A stretch of 29,799 bases of DNA from Parcubacteria group bacterium CG11_big_fil_rev_8_21_14_0_20_39_22 (GCA_002787175.1 PCWC01000066.1:1-29799), one strand, 5' to 3'. Numbered from the stretch's first letter, positions 16,368 to 23,617 are shown. The notes: a model not told the origin generated them from the letters alone. Program-made: numbers and translations.

Positions 16368-17333
16368 TTACTGGATAACATCCTCAATTAATCTTCTAAC
16401 TCGTGCTCCGATCTTGTAGGTATTCCCATGTTTGCACAATCCCAAATACGACGATACATTCTTTTCATTTACCCTCATAAACATCCGCCGTTTCGTCACC
16501 GTCCGCAAAACGCGATGTGTTGGAAAATGCACCCAACCGAGGAAATCCACGCTGGAGGCAAGCGTCCGTATGTAAACCTTATCGGGATGAAGCGAAAGAT
16601 AAAGGTCATTTGATAGAAAGTCTCCCATCTTCCTCAATCGCTCCGAAAGGTAGCGCTTGTCTTGCGAGAAAATCACAAAGTCATCAGCGTAGCGTATGTA
16701 ATATTTCACTTTGAGCTTGTGCTTCACGAATTGGTCAAATTCATTCATATAGATGTTTACCAAAAGTTGCGAGGTGAGATTGCCAAGAGGAAGTCCTTTG
16801 CCTTCGCTCGTATGAAAACTGTGGGTAACATTCTCCAAAAGCCGTAAGATATCCGTGTCTGCGATATGCTTCTCCAAGATTTTGATTAAAATGGAATGGT
16901 CAATACTGGCAAAAAACTTTCGAATGTCGCATTTGAGAACATACACGGTCTTGGTGTGATTAAATGACGCGCTCCTTCCAAAATCCCGAAAGCGGTCTAA
17001 CGCTTTATGTACCCCTTTCCCCTCTCTACACGAATACGAGTCAGAGATGAATTTGGGGTCAAAGAACGGATAGAGCACTCGGTGTATAGCGTGGTGCAAA
17101 AGCCGATCTCGCACGCTCGCCTTGTGAATGTCGCGGGGCTTTGGGTCGGAAATTTTGAAGTGTTTGTAGGAGCCGTGGCGGTAGGTTTTGTTGCGTAGGT
17201 CGTTGTGAAGCATGCAAATGTTCTCACCAAGATTAAGAGCAAACTCGGCGACATCCGGCTTGTTCTTCTTGCCCGGCAAAAATTCGTTCCAGGCGATATG
17301 CAAATTTTTGAGCGATATGATATTGTCGTACAT
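16368..17333 (-). CDS. Diversity-generating retroelement reverse transcriptase
   Basis: 321 aa from the ATG at 17333, preceded by AAGGA. It copies the TR RNA into adenine-mutagenised cDNA that replaces the VR. Visible RT motifs: YVLKCDIRKFFASIDH (motif A, Asp136), GKGLPLGNLTSQLLVNIYMNEFD (178-200) with the SQ signature of DGR enzymes, and YIRYADDFVIF with YADD at 215-218, then LGWVHF. No endonuclease or maturase domain follows, as expected for a DGR RT. An in-frame extension to 17585 is only the antisense of avd and is rejected. TR and VR nearby prove the assignment. Confidence 0.95.
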   Translation of the reverse strand: MYDNIISLKNLHIAWNEFLPGKKNKPDVAEFALNLGENICMLHNDLRNKTYRHGSYKHFKISDPKPRDIHKASVRDRLLHHAIHRVLYPFFDPKFISDSYSCREGKGVHKALDRFRDFGRSASFNHTKTVYVLKCDIRKFFASIDHSILIKILEKHIADTDILRLLENVTHSFHTSEGKGLPLGNLTSQLLVNIYMNEFDQFVKHKLKVKYYIRYADDFVIFSQDKRYLSERLRKMGDFLSNDLYLSLHPDKVYIRTLASSVDFLGWVHFPTHRVLRTVTKRRMFMRVNEKNVSSYLGLCKHGNTYKIGARVRRLIEDVIQ

Positions 17334-17354
17334 TATCCTTAATTTTTTAAAAAA

Positions 17355-17738
17355 ATGACAAGTAACTCTCTCTCTCTCTCTCTTAAATTTCCGGCAGTGA
17401 TTATGAAGATGAAGGAAGCATACCAATTCTGGCTTGCTATTCACCGCAATTTCCCAAGAGTAGAGCGAATGGGTATCGGGCAAAAGATTGAGAATAATTT
17501 TCTCTCGCTTTTGGAGATAAGTTTTGGAGCGGTCTATCTGCCTCCGGAGACAAAGGTGGTACAGCTTACGAGAGCGATCACCCATCTTGATACTCTACGC
17601 TTTTTTATCCAACTTGCGTGGGAAAGTAAACTCATCCCGATGGAGAAATATACCACGCTCATAGAGCAACTCCACGAAGTTGGACGGCAAATTGGCGGAT
17701 GGAAGAAAGGTCTGGAGCAAAAACTCCCGCGGAGATAG
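17355..17738 (+). CDS. Avd-like accessory protein of the DGR (inverted)
   Basis: 127 aa, predicted four-helix bundle of the Avd/bAvd type that binds the RT and TR RNA. It aligns by eye with Bordetella phage Avd through the segments around FPRVERMGIGQKI, LTRAITHLDTLRFFIQLA and EQLHEVGRQIGGWKK. It is basic, as the family usually is. It lies on the strand opposite to RT, TR and target, with only 21 bp between its ATG and that of RT. The LKFPAVIMKMKEAYQFW segment matches family N-termini, so the start is probably 17355. That places a (CT)9 tract (SLSLSL) inside codons 5-11. The stop overlaps the TR terminator hairpin. Confidence 0.85.
   Translation: MTSNSLSLSLKFPAVIMKMKEAYQFWLAIHRNFPRVERMGIGQKIENNFLSLLEISFGAVYLPPETKVVQLTRAITHLDTLRFFIQLAWESKLIPMEKYTTLIEQLHEVGRQIGGWKKGLEQKLPRR
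17366..17383 (+). repeat. (CT)9 dinucleotide repeat in avd
   Basis: Nine CT units at the beginning of avd. Gain or loss of one unit would shift the reading frame. Confidence 0.9.
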
Positions 17739-17744
17739 CGGGAG
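17719..17744 (-). terminator. Terminator of the TR transcript
   Basis: Perfect 7-bp stem CTCCCGC/GCGGGAG with a 7-nt loop; on the minus strand followed by TTTTT. It lies 14 nt past the TR and overlaps the avd stop codon on the other strand. Confidence 0.85.
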
Positions 17745-17757
17745 AAACAATGAGTTT

Positions 17758-17875
17758 CGGGAGAACGAACCGATTACGGTTCTCGGCATTCCAAACGTTC
17801 TCGTTCGAGAGCGGATTCACGTTCGCCTTGCGGTTACCATCCGCGTTCCGATTCGCGTTCACGACGAAGAATTTG
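17758..17875 (-). ncRNA. DGR template repeat (TR)
   Basis: 118 bp aligned without gaps to the VR at 18223-18340. There are 16 mismatches, and in every one the TR base on the minus (coding) strand is A. Read in the target frame, the TR carries 11 Asn (AAC/AAT) codons, a pattern that lets adenines vary without creating stop codons. Invariant 16-bp stretches bound both ends. The sequence is expected to be transcribed as part of an RNA from about 18112 to 17719. Confidence 0.97.
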
Positions 17876-17964
17876 TGTGATAAACCATCCGTAGCATAAC
17901 TCGCCAAATCATGACGAAATGCGAATTTTTTGGGACATAGAAGTCCGCCAGTTTATCACACCAA
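17873..17964. repeat. 11-bp inverted repeat at the TR 5' side
   Basis: GTGTGATAAAC (about 17875-17885) is complementary to GTTTATCACAC (about 17954-17964). In the TR transcript this would fold back just upstream of the template. Confidence 0.6.
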
Positions 17965-18118
17965 CTGATTGTTTTTTTAATTTTTGAAAAAATACATCCA
18001 CTCTCTTGCAAGACACTTTGTATCAAGGATACGTGTCCGACAAAATTCTCAAATGCATTCTTACACAAACATGTCACCGAAGTATTTTTACCACGATGTT
18101 ACCCATGAATGCTTTTTT

Positions 18119-18147
18119 ATTATACAAAAATCCCTCCAACACCACAA
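18119..18147 (-). promoter_or_regulatory. Promoter candidate for the TR RNA
   Basis: Minus-strand TTGTGG (18147-18142), 17 nt, then perfect TATAAT (18124-18119). It overlaps the target-gene terminator. The predicted start near 18112 gives a TR transcript of about 390 nt ending at 17719. Confidence 0.5.
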
Positions 18148-18176
18148 AACTAATTTTGCAAAGTGTCAGAGGGATT
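18127..18176 (-). terminator. Terminator of the DGR target gene
   Basis: On the minus strand AATCCCTC pairs with GAGGGATT, with further pairing inside (GACAC/GTGTT, GCAAAA/TTTTGT), followed by TTTTG. It lies about 40 nt past the target stop. Confidence 0.75.
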
Positions 18177-18202
18177 GAGAGACAAAGGGTCAGAAGAGCT
18201 AA

Positions 18203-18217
18203 GTAGCCGAGGGCTAC
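18203..18217 (-). promoter_or_regulatory. Hairpin just after VR (DGR target-recognition type)
   Basis: GTAGCC-GAG-GGCTAC, a perfect 6-bp stem and 3-nt loop, containing the target stop codon and starting 6 nt after the VR end. Hairpin or cruciform structures at this position are known to aid cDNA homing in the Bordetella phage DGR. Confidence 0.65.
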
Positions 18218-18864
18218 AGTTGCGGGAGAACGAACCGACGACGGTTCCCGGCAAACCAAACGCCCTCGTCCGAGAGCGGATCCACGTACGCCTTGCGGTC
18301 ACCATCCGCGCGCCGACACGCGTACACGACGAAGAATTTGCCATCCGATTTTCTTTTAACAAGGAACCGGAACCCTGCCCAACCATCCCCGCGGAGATAT
18401 TTCTCCGCTTCCCGTTCAAAAAACAGGACGATTTGGTGCTGGGTCAGACAGAGTCGCTCCAGTGGCACACCGTATCCGTCATAGATTTGACGGGATTTTC
18501 CATCGCGGATTTGCTCATCCACGACCACTTTCATCTCGAGAGTTGGTTCGTCGGGGACATTCAGTCCCTGATTGACGAAATCCCCGTCAATGAAATTCGG
18601 GAACACGTCTAGTGCACCCGCGATGGTGCGGGAGCCGTCGGTCTCGGGAATAACAACAGGTTCCGTGGAGAGTCGGCGGACAAACGGAATCGGCTTGATT
18701 TCGGCGTTGCCGTCCATAACATCCAAGACTGACGAGAGCAGTCCCGGAGTATCGGCTAAACGCTTGATTCTCTCCCCTGTCCAGTTACTTTCACGGTTAC
18801 CTTCACGGCGAAACGCCAACTTCAGCTCATTCGCCAATCCAACATCGAGCATTAGATCGCTCAT
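18214..18864 (-). CDS. DGR target protein with variable C-terminus
   Basis: 216 aa, started by ATG with AAGGA 7 nt upstream. The VR encodes residues about 176-214. Compared with the TR, residues 181, 183, 185, 189, 193, 195, 199, 201, 204, 206 and 209 are changed (ten Asn and one Glu replaced by Tyr, Cys, Arg, Asp, Gly or Phe). Framework residues such as FFVV, Trp203 and FVLP are kept. The segment before the VR (LERLCLTQHQIVLFFEREAEKYLRGDGW) may begin a C-type-lectin-like fold, but this is not certain. The N-terminal 60 residues are helical and lack a signal peptide or membrane segment, so the displayed site may be intracellular. Its ligand is unknown. Confidence 0.93.
   Translation of the reverse strand: MSDLMLDVGLANELKLAFRREGNRESNWTGERIKRLADTPGLLSSVLDVMDGNAEIKPIPFVRRLSTEPVVIPETDGSRTIAGALDVFPNFIDGDFVNQGLNVPDEPTLEMKVVVDEQIRDGKSRQIYDGYGVPLERLCLTQHQIVLFFEREAEKYLRGDGWAGFRFLVKRKSDGKFFVVYACRRADGDRKAYVDPLSDEGVWFAGNRRRFVLPQL
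18223..18340 (-). repeat. DGR variable repeat (VR)
   Basis: 118 bp at the 3' end of the target gene, ending 9 bp from the first base of its stop codon. It carries 16 substitutions relative to the TR, all at TR adenines. The invariant stretch 18223-18238 is the likely initiation-of-homing end. Confidence 0.97.
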
Positions 18865-19053
18865 AGTATTTCCTTTTGGTTTTGCAACAGAGTCACTATG
18901 ACATAGTTGCGGTTTCAGTTTACCCCGAGTTTCCTCGAGGGGTTTATGCTACGAACCCTCAGTGGTCATAACCAAAAAATGCCTATTTATAAGCCCCTTT
19001 TGGCTATGACCACCTGCAAATCATTTTTCAAAGTACCTCACTTTCCTATCTCT
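18865..19053 (-). promoter_or_regulatory. Structured 5' leader of the DGR target mRNA
   Basis: About 183 nt between the predicted transcript start (near 19047) and the ATG. It contains three hairpins: GTGGTCATA/TATGACCAC (18962-18970 with 19005-19013), a GGGGT/ACCCC stem with CTCG/CGAG inside (about 18920-18945), and ACTATG-A-CATAGT (about 18896-18908). A short frame at 18907-19107 on the plus strand is not a credible gene. Confidence 0.5.
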
Positions 19054-19081
19054 ATTATACACGAATTAGTAGGTTTGTCAA
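19054..19081 (-). promoter_or_regulatory. Consensus promoter of the DGR target gene
   Basis: Minus-strand TTGACA (19081-19076), 16 nt, TATAAT (19059-19054): both hexamers perfect, preceded by GTG. It is the best sigma-70-type promoter seen in the window. Confidence 0.75.
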
Positions 19082-19107
19082 GGTCTGTTTTGTTTCACCT
19101 AATTTGA

Positions 19108-19377
19108 ACACTACTCCCCGCTCGAGCCAAAGCTACGATAGACAAGCCCGCCTTCGCTAAAGCTACGGCGGGCAAGCAAAACTCCCCCGCCAAATGTCCG
19201 TACCTAAAACAGACTCCGGTAACCCCTAATACTGGATGTTATCTTCTCCTTTCCTCTCGGTATTCTCCCTTTCTTTTTTCGGGTGTCCTCCCTACAAGGG
19301 AGGTGCTGAGTCCTCGAAGCGGAGGGTGTTGTCTTTTTCTTTCCTCTTCTTTCCCCCTACCAACTAAAACCTAACAA
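19108..19377. other. Gap of short hairpins and repeat text
   Basis: No gene. It holds a degenerate REP-like copy (19121-19145), a clear one (19146-19173), a CCTCCCTACAAGGGAGG hairpin (about 19287) and CCAACTAAAACCTAACAACT text that runs into the pgk stop codon. Confidence 0.65.
19146..19173. repeat. REP-like hairpin, copy 2
   Basis: GCCCGCC and GGCGGGC (7-bp stem) flanking TTCGCTAAAGCTAC; a partial second copy precedes it. Confidence 0.75.
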
Positions 19378-20511
19378 CTAAAACCTATTTCTTAGAGCTT
19401 CAATACCGGACAGAGTGCCGTTGGCGAGAAAGTCGAGCATCGCACCGCCACCAGTCGATACGAAAGAAAAATTATCTTCAAGTTCAAGAGTTTGAAGAGC
19501 TGCTACAGTATCGCCACCACCGACAATCGAGACGGCATCGCTTCTCGCAATCGAAGCAGCCAGTTTTTCCGTCCCACCATAGAAACCTCTTTCATAAAAT
19601 CCGAGAGGACCGTTCCACAATATAAATTTCGCTCCACTTATAATGTTTTTAAGATTCGCTAATGTTTCAGGACCAGCATCTCTTATGTAATCTTGCTTTT
19701 CTATAGAGTCAATTTTTTTGACCGTAACCCTACCATCACTTTCAACTAATGCATCCTTTATGGTGACAATATTTTTGGCTTTCATAATTTTATCGATACC
19801 AAAATCCGAACCTGAAACCTTTGAATTTCCAACTTCAAGACCCGAAGCTTTTAAAATGTCGTTAGACAAAGCACCGCCAACAAATACAGTATCGGCACGC
19901 GAAATAAATTTCTCGACAAGAGGCAACTTGGTTTCAAATTTGGCTCCACCCAAGATAAAAACAAAAGGATGTTTTGGATTGAAAGCTTCGCTTAGATGAC
20001 TTATCTCATCTTTGAGTAAAAAACCTGCGTAGTGTGGCAAAAGCTTGGGAACCTTAACTACCGAAGCGTGTTCCCGATGACAAACAGAAAATGCGTCACC
20101 TACATACAAATCGACAAGCGAAGCAAGGTCGTGAGCAAAATCGTCTTTGTTTTGTTTCTCTCCAGGCCAGAGTCTTACATTTTCAAGCAAAACTACCGAA
20201 CCTGGACTAACCTTTGACAAGGCCTCCCCCGATGATTTTAAAGTAGAGGCTTTTATAACATTATAGTAATCTTTTAAAAGATTATAGACTGGCAAAATCG
20301 GTATCGGCTTCTTGTCCTCATCTTCCAAATGAGTTACCAATAGAATTTTTGCTTTTTTGTTGATAAGAAAATCTATGGTCGGTTTACTTTTCCTAAACCT
20401 AAAGTCATCCCGCACACGATCTCCTTCGGTCTGCATATTAAGATCGAGTCGTAGTAAGACCTTTTTACCCTCCAAGCTTATATCATCGCTTAAAAATGGT
20501 AGATCAAGCAT
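19378..20511 (-). CDS. pgk: Phosphoglycerate kinase
   Basis: 377 aa, slightly shorter than the usual 390-400. It transfers phosphate from 1,3-bisphosphoglycerate to ADP in lower glycolysis. Conserved blocks: VLLRLDLNM (N-terminal, RADFNVP equivalent), LLENVRLWPGEKQN, YVGDAFSVCHREHASVV, FILGGAKFETKLPLVE, LWNGPLGFYE and the C-terminal nucleotide loop GGGDTVAAL followed by FVSTGGGAMLDFLANGTLSG. The start overlaps the tpiA stop by 8 nt, so the two are coupled. The stop lies in a TAGGTTTTAG repeat similar to the one at the recJ stop. Confidence 0.97.
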   Translation of the reverse strand: MLDLPFLSDDISLEGKKVLLRLDLNMQTEGDRVRDDFRFRKSKPTIDFLINKKAKILLVTHLEDEDKKPIPILPVYNLLKDYYNVIKASTLKSSGEALSKVSPGSVVLLENVRLWPGEKQNKDDFAHDLASLVDLYVGDAFSVCHREHASVVKVPKLLPHYAGFLLKDEISHLSEAFNPKHPFVFILGGAKFETKLPLVEKFISRADTVFVGGALSNDILKASGLEVGNSKVSGSDFGIDKIMKAKNIVTIKDALVESDGRVTVKKIDSIEKQDYIRDAGPETLANLKNIISGAKFILWNGPLGFYERGFYGGTEKLAASIARSDAVSIVGGGDTVAALQTLELEDNFSFVSTGGGAMLDFLANGTLSGIEALRNRF

Positions 20512-21271
20512 GTTCTACTATTGAAATAATTTCGTTGAAATTGGAAGCGATCAAGCTCTCATGTCCGACCAAGAATCCGCTTATACCACCATCGGTTATA
20601 AGCGACTTAGCATTACCTACAGTTACAGAACCTCCATATATTATAGGTATAGTACTCGCCCTTTCCTTACCGTACATAAGAGAAAGAGTTTTTCTTATAA
20701 AGATTACTGTACCTTCTATATCAGCCGGGCTCATAGCATCAAAAGTAGTCTTGCCAATCGCCCAAATTGGCTCGTAAGCTACTATTAGCTTATTTAGATG
20801 TTGTTGCGGAAACTTATAAAGTGAATTTTTAAGTTCTTCGGATAAGACTGACAAATATTTACCGGATTCATCTCTTTTGTCTTCGCCAATGCAGATAATC
20901 ACTGATAGACCGTCCGTAACCGCCTGAATAGCTTTCTTTGCAACTATTTCATCATCTTCTCCAAGAGCGCGACGTTCCGAATGTCCGACAATAACGTACT
21001 CAGCTCTTGAATCAGAAAGCATATCGGCGCTTACCTCTCCAGTATGAGAACCTCTGCTTTTATAAAACACGTCTTGACCGCCGAGCGAGATGTTTTTGGA
21101 GCGTAAACTACCGGCAAGCATTCCCAAAAACACAAACGGAGGACACACGACAACATTAGTTTTCTTTACAGAGGTGACTTTTTTCTTCACCGAATCAAAC
21201 AGAGACTTCGCTTCTCCCCTTGTGTGTGGGGACATTTTCCAATTTCCTATAACTATTTTTTTAGCTTTCAT
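20504..21271 (-). CDS. tpiA: Triosephosphate isomerase
   Basis: 255 aa, interconverting dihydroxyacetone phosphate and glyceraldehyde 3-phosphate. Active site residues: Asn10 and Lys12 in IGNWKMSP, His97 in YVIVGHSERR, Glu167 in VAYEPIWAIGKT. The phosphate loops IIYGGSV and GGISGFLVG are intact. It follows the PilX-like gene by 46 nt on the same strand and overlaps pgk. TATTAT lies 7 nt before the ATG, so it may also have its own leaderless promoter. Confidence 0.97.
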   Translation of the reverse strand: MKAKKIVIGNWKMSPHTRGEAKSLFDSVKKKVTSVKKTNVVVCPPFVFLGMLAGSLRSKNISLGGQDVFYKSRGSHTGEVSADMLSDSRAEYVIVGHSERRALGEDDEIVAKKAIQAVTDGLSVIICIGEDKRDESGKYLSVLSEELKNSLYKFPQQHLNKLIVAYEPIWAIGKTTFDAMSPADIEGTVIFIRKTLSLMYGKERASTIPIIYGGSVTVGNAKSLITDGGISGFLVGHESLIASNFNEIISIVEHA

Positions 21272-21317
21272 ATTATAGATAATATTAGCATTTTTACACT
21301 AAGATTTGGAGGAACAT

Positions 21318-23093
21318 TTATATCTCTCGCCAACCAGCTACACTCCATGTCCCGGAAGGACCGCTTGTGAAATTTATATCTTGTAACCCTGTTTCGTAGT
21401 GAACAGATGTTCCACCGGTCATCACGATTTTTTTAGCGGTAGCTTGCTTCGCTTGGGCTCCGCCTGAAAATTCTATTGTGCCCTTTTGAGCATTTAAGAC
21501 TACCGCCCCTGTGCCTCCGGAAACCTCTATAGCCGAATCGTTGCTACACCCGATAGTCGGACAAGAGCTTGTACTTACAACCAGAAGATAACTCCCCTCG
21601 GTACCACTCCCTTCAAACACACCACCACCCGTTACTGAAACATTACCGTCGGTTACGATCACTCCACTATTTTCGGAATAACTGCTCGATAACTTTATTT
21701 TGGCTTCCCCTGAAAGGGAAATGTCGCCCGTAACCCAAAGAGTTCCGGTTACATTGAGAACCGCCCCGGAACCGACCGACAGATCACCGACTATTTTTTG
21801 CGGACCCAGGTACACAACCTCGCTCCCATCAAAACTCTTGTCGCCGTTGTAAACCCCGCCGGTCTCTGCCTCTTCTTTCCAACTTTCGATATTTCCGTCT
21901 GAAATCGGAAGGGGTGATTGTACAGGATCAGGACGTGATGTATCGCAAGCTTTGTTGTTATTTGTAGACGCTTGGCAATATATTGTACCGGTAACTGAAG
22001 AATTATTGACCTCATGCGCCCAAGCATCTCCGCCGGACTGACCGATTGTTATGCCATCTATAAGACCAGTATCACCGCCTGCGTAGGTTTCAAAATATAT
22101 ATCAATTCCGGAAGGTGAAGTGTCGCCCCATGTTCCACCGTTGCCCTGCGACCATGTTCCTGTTTTGGCTTGTCCGCCTGCGTATGAATTCTGCGATCCA
22201 CCGAGGGAATAATAAGAACCCCATGTAGTCCCCGTATCGAAAACTATCCAGTAAGTTGTACCTGAAGTAAGTGCCGGTTGACTGGTAAAAGGTAAAGTCA
22301 GGTAATTAAATGAAGTTGTTACTTGCGAAGCACTTTGTGTCGCGGAAGCGTAGGTTGTCTTGCCCGGACTGCCAGAAGAATCGTTTACCAAACGGACTGT
22401 GATGTTATTCATCCAGTTATTTGTGCTTTTTTTCATATAGAATCTGATACTTGTGATTGGAGTTGTCGTGCCGGCAACAAAGCTCTGTGCCGCGTCTTGC
22501 GGAGTAGAATTTCCTCCAAAATCTATTACGTTAGGTGCGGGTGTTGTACCGATATGCGATACATCAGTCGAAGGATCGGAGCCGTTTGCAACCGTTGCCG
22601 AACCGGTAATAAATGGTCCGCCGGAGCCCAAAATATCGCCATTTGAATAAACATTGCCGTAAATACCGGCACCACCCGCCATTTCAAAACCGCCTTCTCC
22701 CGATTGGAGTCCATAGCTGAAACTTACGCCAACAACTTCTTCAACTTCCATTTCAATATTCCTTTCGAAATCTTCGGATTGTCCGTTTACAGTGATCGTC
22801 TTACCGCTACTCGTGTTGGCGACATTTATTGTCGCGGTAGCATTTCCGATACTGATTGTCTCCGAGGACACCTCCATTTGATTTTTCAATTTATACAAAA
22901 CTTCTTCGGTGGCACTATTTCCTGCCATAAATGCTTGTTTTGAATGGATGAAAGCACCTGCCGATGAATTGCTCGATACCAAAGGGAACAATATGGCATA
23001 TACAATAATACCGGAGACAATGATAAATATAAGTACGTTTATCATAACGACTTGCCCTCCTTTGAAAATCAATTTTTTATTTTTTTTATTCAT
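21318..23093 (-). CDS. Large PilX-like pilus-associated protein
   Basis: 591 aa. The N-terminus (KGGQVVMINVLIFIIVSGIIVYAIL, about 12-36) is one membrane helix like that of PilX-type minor pilus proteins, without a canonical G-F prepilin site. After a Gly/Ser-rich region, residues about 195-345 look like a beta-sandwich domain (AAQSFVAGTTTPITSIRFYM, LTSGTTYWIVFD). A beta-helix-like C-terminal part (about 400-590) ends in WSVAGWREI, and four Cys (near 375-385 and 505-512) may form disulfides. It is exported and probably sits at or near the pilus tip (inference). It is last of four pilus genes and overlaps the preceding prepilin by 8 nt. Confidence 0.75.
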   Translation of the reverse strand: MNKKNKKLIFKGGQVVMINVLIFIIVSGIIVYAILFPLVSSNSSAGAFIHSKQAFMAGNSATEEVLYKLKNQMEVSSETISIGNATATINVANTSSGKTITVNGQSEDFERNIEMEVEEVVGVSFSYGLQSGEGGFEMAGGAGIYGNVYSNGDILGSGGPFITGSATVANGSDPSTDVSHIGTTPAPNVIDFGGNSTPQDAAQSFVAGTTTPITSIRFYMKKSTNNWMNNITVRLVNDSSGSPGKTTYASATQSASQVTTSFNYLTLPFTSQPALTSGTTYWIVFDTGTTWGSYYSLGGSQNSYAGGQAKTGTWSQGNGGTWGDTSPSGIDIYFETYAGGDTGLIDGITIGQSGGDAWAHEVNNSSVTGTIYCQASTNNNKACDTSRPDPVQSPLPISDGNIESWKEEAETGGVYNGDKSFDGSEVVYLGPQKIVGDLSVGSGAVLNVTGTLWVTGDISLSGEAKIKLSSSYSENSGVIVTDGNVSVTGGGVFEGSGTEGSYLLVVSTSSCPTIGCSNDSAIEVSGGTGAVVLNAQKGTIEFSGGAQAKQATAKKIVMTGGTSVHYETGLQDINFTSGPSGTWSVAGWREI

Positions 23094-23616
23094 AAGAACG
23101 TCTAAGGACGGCTACTCCCGGATAGCTTTCAAAATACGTTTCGCCTTTTATCGTATAGGTTATCGTAACAACGTATCGTATGGCAACCGAAACCGGAGTG
23201 TCTATATTTGTAAATTGAAGTCCGGAGACCGATAAACTTTCCGGGGTAATTGCCGTAGCCGATCCACCGTCTTCACTATAATATACTCTACCCTCTTCTA
23301 AATATATTTCTTTGACAACCGTCTCTCCATCTTCCACAGCCGTAATTGACAATGACCCGTTTGGCACGCCGAAAACGCTATCTTCAAGATTTACGGAGCT
23401 ACCTGTTCGAATATCTTTGGTTACAATATCTATGATTGCCGTCCCTGTTCTGTCTACCCGAAGTCTTGTTGCAAAATATTCATACAACGAATAGCTCTTC
23501 ACAATAAGATACGAAATCAAACCAAGAATCAAAGTGACTCCGGCAATATAGACAATAAGTTCCACCAAAGTGAAACCTTTCCCCCGATTAATACTTCCAG
23601 TAGCATACAGTCTCAT
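23086..23616 (-). CDS. Type IV prepilin-like protein (PilW/GspJ-like)
   Basis: 176 aa. The leader ends GKG and the mature N-terminus FTLVELIVYIAGVTLILGLISYLIV is the classic pilin helix, with Glu5. The leader is long (14 residues). The C-terminal half is beta-rich with no Cys pair. It is probably a minor pilin. The start is 1 nt from the preceding prepilin stop. Confidence 0.88.
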   Translation of the reverse strand: MRLYATGSINRGKGFTLVELIVYIAGVTLILGLISYLIVKSYSLYEYFATRLRVDRTGTAIIDIVTKDIRTGSSVNLEDSVFGVPNGSLSITAVEDGETVVKEIYLEEGRVYYSEDGGSATAITPESLSVSGLQFTNIDTPVSVAIRYVVTITYTIKGETYFESYPGVAVLRRSYE

Positions 23617-23617
23617 A

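Noticed and set aside
17334..17585. N-terminal extension of the RT reading frame
   Set aside because: These codons are the antisense of avd. RT homology begins at the Met at 17333, which has its own AAGGA site.
17355..17738. Avd-like ORF as a chance antisense frame
   Set aside because: The helical pattern and segments such as LRFFIQLA and EVGRQIGGW match the Avd family well, and the position in a DGR makes a real gene far more likely, so it was kept as a gene.
17659..17907. Minus-strand frame across the TR (82 codons) as a gene
   Set aside because: Its translation is the TR read in the target frame, rich in Asn as a mutagenesis template. There is no ribosome site, and it is better read as non-coding template RNA.
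18163..18612. 149-codon plus-strand frame across the VR
   Set aside because: It is the shadow of the target gene; the TR/VR pattern fixes the minus strand as coding.
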